NCBI GenBank assembly: GCA_946406115.1 | Contig: OX291547.1 | Location: forward strand, 7,383,001-7,447,000 | DNA length: 64,000 bases | DNA from: Apoda limacodes | Taxonomy: Eukaryota; Arthropoda; Insecta; Lepidoptera; Limacodidae | Direction: 5' to 3' | In this document: in pieces, positions 56,168 to 64,000 of the stretch | Layout: each line of letters opens with the position of its first letter | Position numbering within the stretch: position 1 is the first letter of the stretch | Notes under the pieces: generated by a model | The model's input: only the letters and a program-made list of their open reading frames with translations | What the model was told of the DNA's origin: nothing | The model's database searches: none | Program-made: the position numbers and the translations under genes

Positions 56168-56594
56168 AAGGTTCCGTACCCAAAGTGTAAACGGAGCGCT
56201 ATTACTAAGACTTCGCTGTTCGTCTGTCACCAGGCTATGTATCTTGAACCGTGATAGTCAGACGGTTGAAATTTTCACTGATGATGTATTTATGTTGCCG
56301 CTATAACAACAAATACTAAAAAACAGAATAAAATAAATATTTAAGGGAGCTCCCATACAACAAACGTAATTCTTTTGCTCGTTTTTGCTCGATATTGATA
56401 ACGGCAACAGTTAGACGCTTGAAATATTCACAGAATATTTAGTTATATATTCACTTTAAAAATAAATAATTAAATTAAAATAAAACAAATATTTAAGGGG
56501 GTCTCCCATACAACGAACGTAATTTTTTTTGCCGTTTTTATAGATAATGGTACGGAACCCTTCGTGCGTGAGTCCGTCTCGCACTTGGCCGGAT
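56168..56594 (+). mobile_element. Family A element, complete copy
   Basis: Starts AAGGTTCCGTACCCAAAGTG, includes CTATTACTAAGACTTCGC, GTCACCAGGCTATGTATCTT, TTGATAACGGCAACAGTTAG and GGTACGGAACCCTTCGTGCG, and ends GAGTCCGTCTCGCACTTGGC then CGG. About 427 bp. GGTTCCGTACC at the left and GGTACGGAACC at the right form terminal inverted repeats, and a small GCGTGAGTCCGTCTCGC hairpin lies next to the right end. A 61-codon minus frame is incidental. Confidence 0.85.
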
Positions 56595-57389
56595 TCCACG
56601 AATTCACTTATAACTTTTGTTATGGGCCTTTTTTGCTCCACTTATATTATAAACAAATTCATATATATTTATTCTAATAATATACGAGTTTCTATTAAAC
56701 TTAAACCAACGGCATAAAAGGCTTAGAGCACTCATTTCAGTTGCGTTTTGTTTGACGGCATAATGTACATTTTGCGCTGTATGTCAATAATCCGATTATA
56801 GAGATGAGCCAAATATATTTTAGGTGTCATAAAGATTTTTGTCTTTTTAACTTGGAAATGTTACGACATTGAACGCATTGATCGGAAAACAAAATGCCCC
56901 TATGTTCGAAATAGAGTTTGCATGAAGAATAAGCGTCTGTCATTAACTATACACGGTATTACAATACCTTCCCTCGTAGAAACGAGTGAGATAAGGGCTA
57001 GAGTCACGTGTTCAAGGACGACCTGATACGGCCCGCGGGTGGATTGGAATGTTCTGTGTGTATGTACTTACCTTCCACGGCTTATCTTGCATCTGAACGA
57101 ATCTTGTTTTCACACCGTTTTGCATAGGTAATATGTGCACACAGTTATACGTTGCAGACATTCTTGTTTGAATTATGATAAAATATCAAAATACGTAAAT
57201 GTTGACGCGTTGGGTGTTAATATATTGAATAAATATTATAAGTCTCATGAAGAATTAATATTCATCGGTTTCAATTCTGCCATTTGAGAATACAAAAATG
57301 TAATATCTTTTCTTAATAACTAAATTATCAGACTGTGTAAATACGTATATAAGTATATCTCATGTTAGTAGTATTACCTTTTTTATAAT
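56595..57389. other. Unannotated AT-rich stretch
   Basis: Nothing recognised. Confidence 0.4.
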
Positions 57390-57640
57390 ATACTGGCGTC
57401 GGTAGTGACCTAGTCGTCTTAGCGTCTGCTTAGAGCGAAAGACGAGCGTTTGAGCCCGGCGTGTACAATTAAGTCAATTTCTTAGAAAAATAAATATGCA
57501 TTTTTACTCATACCACTTTTTGGTAAAGAAAAAATGATGAGAAAACTCATACACGCCAAACAGACGTACGTTAAGTTCACAATCCGCACTGGGCCCGCGA
57601 AATGGACAATGACTAATCGGTTTGTACGAATCTCGCGCAC
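57390..57640 (+). mobile_element. tRNA-derived SINE
   Basis: A-box-like TAGTGACCTAGTCGT (57403-57417), B-box-like GCGTTTGAGCCC (57446-57457), a degraded core (AGAAAACTCATACACGCC) and CACAATCCGCACTGGGCCCG, AAATGGACAATGACTAA at the 3' part. The layout matches the SINEs at 24425 and 47421. Confidence 0.65.
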
Positions 57641-58660
57641 GACCGGCAAAAAAAATTAAAACCACTTGTTAAACATCTATTTAATAGTTTAGTACCCACT
57701 CCCCAATAAGTATTAGGTGCGGTGAATGCTTGTAAACAAAACGCGGCTTAATTTTTGTTACCTGACCTCGTAAATCTTTATAATTTTATAAAACTTATCA
57801 ACCTGAAAACCTGGATAAAGGTTAATACTAAGCAGTACATACAATTAAATAGTGAAATTAGAGCTAAATATAAGAATAAAAATAAATAGCGAACATTTAT
57901 GTATATAAAATAATAAAATAGAGTTCATACAGCATTTTATACATATAAAACACCATTCTTTGTGTGAGTGGAGCACCTGGATTTCGAGCACAAATAAGTA
58001 AAGGTTGTGGTCCCATTTATATATATGAAACTATTGCAATTTAGAATTCTCATAAATTAAAAACATACAACAACACAGTTATAATCTATATATGTAGTTA
58101 AACACATATAACATCGTTTGTGACAAAAAATAATAAAAAATAATAATTAAAATAGTAATAACTTATTTATTGAACAATAAGCTTTACAATTTACATTTGT
58201 GCATTACAGTACAACGATTTAACAAATAATTGTAAAGTAGGTGTAGGTGAAACTTAAGTACCTAAACTAGGTCTAGCCTGTTCTTATACCTATATATCAG
58301 ATAAGTGTTTTGTAGGTTTTAAAGACAGTATAGATCAAATGCAGCTTCATTGTTATTAGTAAGTAATAAAATCGTACAAGTCGTACTCGTCGGATCGATT
58401 ATGTAGGTAGATAGATTTTAAAAGACGTTTAAAAGTATAAACCGAAAATGAAAATGTTCAAGACTTGATATATCTTTTCCAGTAAAAATATATTTCATTC
58501 AAGCCATCTATAAAATACGTAAATGTTACATTATTTCTTTAGACACCACGAAATACTCATGTATTTTTTTTTTTTACATATTTGCTTAGTATTAATTTGA
58601 CAAGTTCATTCATAAATCCATGAAATTTCAACCGAAATAGTTTATATTCGCTATAAGTGC
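57641..58660. other. Unannotated AT-rich stretch
   Basis: Nothing recognised. Confidence 0.4.
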
Positions 58661-58779
58661 ATCCCAACCTCAAGTCTGTTCCCGGGTGAGCGTAGGCGTC
58701 GCTACTGGCGTACGTAGCTCTCCGCCCACGTATCTCACTTCAGTATTGCGCATGTTTTTGCAAAAGCGCTGATCATTAT

Positions 58780-58880
58780 TGAAAATTAGATTTAGGGATA
58801 TGATATTCGTCATTAGAAGCGGGGTGGTAGATATGGGGTAACTTTCGAACCGAGAGTTCGAATCCATAAAGTAAATTTTC
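58780..58880 (+). repeat. Possible SINE head with B-box
   Basis: GCGGGGTGGTAGATATGGGG is followed by GAGAGTTCGAATCC (58852-58865), a good pol III B box. It is too short and unpaired to be a tRNA gene; a tRNA-like SINE head is more likely. Confidence 0.3.
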
Positions 58881-61150
58881 TTTGCCATCTTCTTGTATAT
58901 TTTAACAACTATTCTTGCTTTATATCTTTATTACAAAAATGTAATAAAACTTAAAATTTGTTGTTCAAAATATTGATGCGTAGTTAAATGGGTAGATACT
59001 TGCTATTGAAACGCGAGGATACGATATCCACAAAGGACAACAATTTATATGATTTGTATTTATTTTGAGTTTTGGTGTGATACATAGATATAATAAAAAA
59101 AAGTATATAAATGTATTTTAATCCTGTTCCTGGTATCCAATTTAGGTACAAGCTTTGCTTAGTTTAGGACGAGATGGCGGTCCGTATATAGCCCAAAAAT
59201 ATTTATTTATCAATTTTGATGCTTGTCTTTGAAGAAATAATTAAGAATTTTAATAAAGTTGATTTGGTTGATATAATTTATCAAAGCTTTTGATGTTTAA
59301 AAAAGTGTAAAACGCTTAAGTTATTCAACAGCGGAATAGGGTTGCGTTAACGCTTTCACACTCCTGTTAACCTTTTAAGTAAAAATTTACTGAACTGTAA
59401 GCTGACAGACAAGGTACTTACTTACGAATGACGTCAATAACACTTACCTGACGCTATTTCTTATAAAACTCAATGTGAATGAACTACGTTGAAATTTCAG
59501 ACTCAACTTTTCTTTCAATTCCTATGAAGCTCTTTTTATGTTTTTATTTAGTTACTTAAGTAAATGTGAATGCCGAAAGTCTTTTTGACTGATTCGATTC
59601 TGTTTTTGTTTTTAATGTCGTTTTAAGACGACTTGCTTATGATATTTTTACTATCATAAATGGACATTCAAAATATCGATGATCTGAATCTAAAATGAAA
59701 CTGCAATTATCCGTTTTCCTAATTTCTATTGTAGAACACTTTTATTTGGTATTCTGATTGAAAAACAAATTTAGAATATTTTTATTATATTTAACCCGCT
59801 AGGGTTGTAGACATCGTCGCCGTCTCAGTCGGAGGACGTCAACTGCTGACCAAAGATTTTTTCGATTGTCTCAACAAGTCAAGCCTGAGTCGGAGTTAGT
59901 ATGCATCGTACAGCAGAATTACGTTATCAGTGTAAGATTCTTAGGAAAACTCCTTTATGAACTAAGTAACACTGTTGCGGCTATAACGAATAGTGCCATG
60001 CCGTTTCAATCGCGCAAAAATCTTTTTTTTTTGGAACTCTTGATTGGTATAAAATGTCTATCCTTACTAAACTAAAATCTTTCTAAGGCCCTTACCCTGT
60101 GCCAACCAGGCCGTCCTTTTTCTTTATACTTACTCTTCAATGTTCGCCTTGTTTCCTATCTTGATACAAAAATAAAGTCATCCTTATTACCCGTCGCGAC
60201 TCAAGGAATAGTGGCGTAAAAGAATAAACAAAAAAAGATTTACGAAATATTAGTTTGGATTACAATCTTTTCCTACACAGGAATTCATTACGAATTCCCA
60301 CGAGTCTTACAAAATGTGTTTTTTTTTATATAACTTGGCCTGTCTACTTTACATCTGCTCGAAAGTTTAGTCGTAATAAGAAACGGGCTAATTCACGTTC
60401 CGCACACAGTTTTGCGGGACGTATCCTTTACTAAGGCTTTAGAAACGGGACGTTCCACCTGTTGCGGTACAGTTGCGGACTTCCTCTTTTCACTAACCAC
60501 TAAACACTTATTCTGATAGCAGTGTATCTGGATAAAGACGGCTTTATATATGTCTCATACGTCAAAAATGCCAGCTTTATAGTAAAAAGCGGTAGAATAA
60601 TAGAGCAGGGACAGATTAATATACTCCTCTGCCAATTCTAGACAAACTATAAAAAACCTAATGTTAATAATTAAAACTAATGTTCTTAAATCACAGACCA
60701 ACAAAAAAATTACACGTGTAACATTGCTGTTGTGTTGAAGCTTTGCTTAAATAAAACCTGTCCATAAATGTCAACAGGCGTCAAATACAAGACTTCAAGG
60801 CGCCAGGCTATCATGAAAAGTTTTTCTAAAAATCAAGTACTTTTCGACAAAACATATTTTTAAATTAAACTTTTATTTTAAACTTTATGGTTGTGAATAA
60901 CTCGCAAATTGAAGTTTTTGAGTAATTTGTCTATGTGCGAGTTACCTTGGTGCCCAATCATTTGTTTTTCATTATCAAAAATAAAACACATAAAAAAAAT
61001 CTTCTTCCTTTAATAATTAAAATGACAATTATCGGGCGAGACAACAGTTTCACGCACATGCGGTGCAAGTCGTTCAATTGCGTAGTGCGAGTGCCTACGT
61101 CACGTTTTTAGAATACATATTGTAAACAAATGTGAAAGTTGGTGAGACTG
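58881..61150. other. Mostly unannotated stretch
   Basis: A CRE octamer lies at 59429-59436. GC-moderate patches at 60390-60480 and 61040-61110 (ATTGCGTAGTGCGAGTGCC, then TACGTCACG) have no assignable role. No gene recognised. Confidence 0.35.
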
Positions 61151-63608
61151 GTGGTTACATTTAATAAATAAGTAATTAAAAGATTAAAATATTTAGAAAA
61201 AAAGTATTTTCAATGACATGTGGAAAACAATACCTATTAATGCAAAATTTTGCTATTTTAGGTGATCCTTGGGTGCTTGTTATTGTTGTAGGGTGTTGTG
61301 CCATTTTTCATTGCTACACTGATCTGCAAAACAAAGATTGTTTTCGGTTTTGTTATAAACTCTGTATGGTGTTCATTTAATACATTAATGCATCTAAATT
61401 TCGAAAAAATACATTTAATTCGTTCGTGAAGTACTAATATAAAATATTATTTACTAAAAATACATTATATTATTTAATCATTGTATTTCAATAAAATATA
61501 ACAATAGCATACATACTTACTTATTTTTTGTTATAATTTCGTAATTTTTAGCCTTTTGGGCCAGTCTGAGTTTAGATAGGGCCAAACGCCAAATGCGGCC
61601 ACGATGTCAACACATTATATACCCTGGGGCCTAAGATTATCCTTCGAGGGTACCAGCTAGCGAGGATACTCTCTTTCTCCAGCTTCCATATGTGGCTTAG
61701 GCTACCTATCATACCCATTGCATTTGAAATTGAAAATTAGTTCTACAGTATCCATTATGTTTGTAATTATGACTTTGTTTCTTTTTCGGTCTTTAAGCAT
61801 ATTTCTCGTTGGAAGGTTTGATAAGAGTCAAAAAAGTTAGTTGCACTGTAAGTTGTACGATAGTATCCATAGCTTTCTTTTTAAAACGGCGAGCGATGCA
61901 TAATTTATATAGTTCTTTCCAAGACTATTATCTTCTAAAGAATTCTATGTCCTACAATCTAACAGCTTCTGTTGGCTTAGAAAAAACCAAGATTTGCCCA
62001 AGGTAAACATAGTTGTCTACATTTAATTGTTGTGTTTTGTTTCGTCACTAAAATTCTAACTTTTTTAATATTAGTAGCCTTCTTTTTTACTGATTATGTG
62101 AAGACAATATTTTAGTATAACTAGACCGTAGAAACTGCAGAATACGCTCAAGATTTCACACAAACACCGAAAGTCAAAAAAATATTGTTGCATTGTATTT
62201 CTTACTTATAAGAATTATATATCCTAATAATGCGACTCATTGAAATTACACTTAATTTTTTACCATTGCCACTCAAAAAACGGCATTTTATTAATCGATA
62301 AAAGTAAATAAAACTCACTTTTACTCACAAGATAATAAACACATTTTGAATTTGGAACAATCACGAATTGTACGAATTATGAACAAAAAACAAAATGAAA
62401 CTAGCGAGCTAAATGGAGCTATTCCATTTCTAATTGGATTTATTCTATTGAACCTAACTATTTGTTAAATATGTTTTAATTGCTATTTTAGTTGTTTTAT
62501 GTCATTGTTCTCTATTACCCGGTAATAATTGCCGAATATATATCAAAATGTGATAAATATTAATATAGTAACTGAAAAGTAAGTATAATATAGTACTTTT
62601 TATTTTCTCGCAGTCAATTGTAAAAATTTGAGTAGAAAAAGAATTTAATCTCGGTCGTTTGTTACCCTCACTCCGCTCAGGATTCTACTCTAGATTCCTT
62701 CGCTGCTCTCAGGATCCAACTTAGTCCCTCGAATTAAATTCCCTTTTCTTCACTTGTTGTATAATTTACTATTAATTCCGATAAAATATATGTTCCCACA
62801 GGGTTGTTTTTTGTTGCTTAATTATATACTTTATTTGTGGTAGGTAAAAAGGTTTAGGGACAGAGAAACGAATAATACATTAATACATTATAATCGAAAG
62901 GTCCCACGGGAATAGGTTAAAACAATTGTTAATATTTTTATTGATGTACTCGTCACCAGTAAATATTAAAATAGCTGGTATAATGTTAAATTATTATTAA
63001 TTTATTTTTACCTTCAGAATTGTAATTTAATCCTAGACGTTCTTTAATTATTTAATTTAAAAAAATCACGTAATGTAGCATAAATATTGTATTTTATGTC
63101 AAACTAAACAAGCATAGTCATTTTACATGCTTATTAAAAATGTATATAATAGTAACGGTTTTAAAGTAAGATTTACGTAAGGTAAAAGGTTAAGTTAGTA
63201 AGTTACGTTTTAGGTCTTTATCGACTGTAGTGGAAAATTGATGACGCATGATTAGGCCCCGGTGTGGCGTAACATTCCACCTAAAAACACAGTGACCTGA
63301 CACTTTCCGCAATCTCCTCTCAACCCCAACATACCCCCTTTGACCCCTCACACCTAAACGCACACAAGCATAGCGTTGCAACGACATGCTACTCAGTGTG
63401 TAAATGTTTCCATGTGTAACTTACAACACAAGTTTCCCGCACACATAGAAAGGAAGGGGAAATAAGGCACTAAGGTAATATGACAGCATCTTCGTCACCC
63501 ACACTTTGGAAACCAATGTTGAGACCATAGATATAGAAAACTGGACGGCGAATTTCCTAGCCAGATATAAAAAAAAACGTTGCAGAAGTGTGATGAAGAG
63601 AAATCGAA
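61151..63608. other. Mostly unannotated stretch
   Basis: 62650-62745 (ACCCTCACTCCGCTCAGGAT, TTCCTTCGCTGCTCTCAGGA, CTCGAATTAAATTCCC) may belong to a dispersed lepidopteran repeat. 63250-63400 is C-rich on the plus strand with an unrecognised 65-codon minus frame. No gene called. Confidence 0.35.
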
Positions 63609-63745
63609 ACAAACAAAATGGTGGACGTTAATAGAAATAGAACAGAGACCACAGGTTTGCTTTGTCTTTTTCTAAAAGATAGTCAATTTTGGAGGCTGTT
63701 GCACAGTCCATGGCACAGATTGCAGAACTCGAAGTCAATGTGGTT
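63609..63745 (+). repeat. Dispersed repeat G, copy 2
   Basis: ACAAACAAAATGGTGGACGT, TTAATAGAA, GGTTTGCTTTGTC, TTTCTAAAA, GCACAGTCCATGG and AACTCGAAGTCAATG match 42150-42290 in order. A 93-codon frame starts at its ATG (63618) and runs into the family A copy, so it is a chance frame across two repeats. Confidence 0.75.
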
Positions 63746-63808
63746 TAGACAAATAACTATTTTCACCTCTCCAGCACCAAAAGGATGGTTTTGCTGTTCA
63801 AAAACAGT

Positions 63809-64000
63809 GGGCAAAGTTGGACTCGCGCATGAAGACTTCCGTTCCATTATCTATAAAAACGGCAAAAAATCACGTTTGTTGTATGGGAGCCCTCCTTAAA
63901 TATTTGTTTTATTTTAATTTAATTATTGATTTTTAAGTTGAATATATTATAACTAAATATTCTGTGAATATTTCAAGCGTCTACCTGTTCCCGTTATCAA
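63809..64000 (-). mobile_element. Family A element cut by the right window edge
   Basis: Reverse-complement copy: GGGCAAAGTTGGACTCGCGC, TTCCGTTCCATTATC, AAATCACGTTTGTTGTATGG, ATTCTGTGAATATTTCAAGC and CCTGTTCCCGTTATCAA. It begins with a diverged CGGCCAAGTGCGAG end and continues beyond the window. Confidence 0.75.

Noticed and set aside
58780..58880. Possible tRNA gene
   Set aside because: A B-box is present, but no cloverleaf with paired acceptor, D and anticodon arms can be drawn; a SINE head is more likely.
63618..63899. 93-codon plus frame starting at ATG in repeat G
   Set aside because: The frame crosses from repeat G into an antisense family A copy. The sister copy at 42169 does not keep it open.

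Overview
The window looks like AT-rich moth or butterfly (Lepidoptera) nuclear DNA. The evidence is the repeats: families whose ends read AGGGTTCCGTA and CACTTGGCCGG, short Helitron-like elements ending in CTAG-T, tRNA-derived SINEs with the AAACATCGTGAGGAAACCTG core, and tails of Jockey-type and other LINEs. I know all of these as lepidopteran repeat styles; I could not search a database. I see no intact protein-coding gene. Nearly every open frame is under about 110 codons, and those I can interpret belong to broken transposable elements.

Layout. 1-5760: repeat-dense, with a family A copy cut by the window edge, a full-length family B element, a Helitron-like segment and three dead LINE copies. 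6700-7110: the one clear CpG-rich island, with two CCAAT boxes around a CRE octamer and a GTGAGT splice donor at 7104; this is the best candidate for a promoter and first exon on the plus strand. If so, much of what follows could be a first intron. 7110-16000: mostly unique AT-rich DNA with a 175-bp complete Helitron-like element, several hairpins, and a decayed Cys-rich coding relic (12134-12887) that I cannot identify. 16000-19000: a family A element split by a LINE fragment, then a three-frame pseudogene of a retroelement C-terminal region carrying an HGLSC motif. 19000-38000: few genes or repeats, with a perfect 21-bp-arm hairpin at 25655, a 26-bp minisatellite at 27613 and CpG-rich patches. 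38000-64000: repeats again dense, with Jockey 3' ends, SINEs, a retroposon with clear target-site duplications (46963-47400), local segmental duplications (50.3-51.6 kb), a nested Helitron/family B insertion (53.9-54.8 kb), and a second promoter-like block (49.35-49.51 kb) with a CRE and an RFX-type X-box.

There is no operon or pathway to describe. The biology here is that of intronic or intergenic DNA built by successive transposon insertions, with a handful of candidate regulatory elements. All family names rest on recognition by eye.
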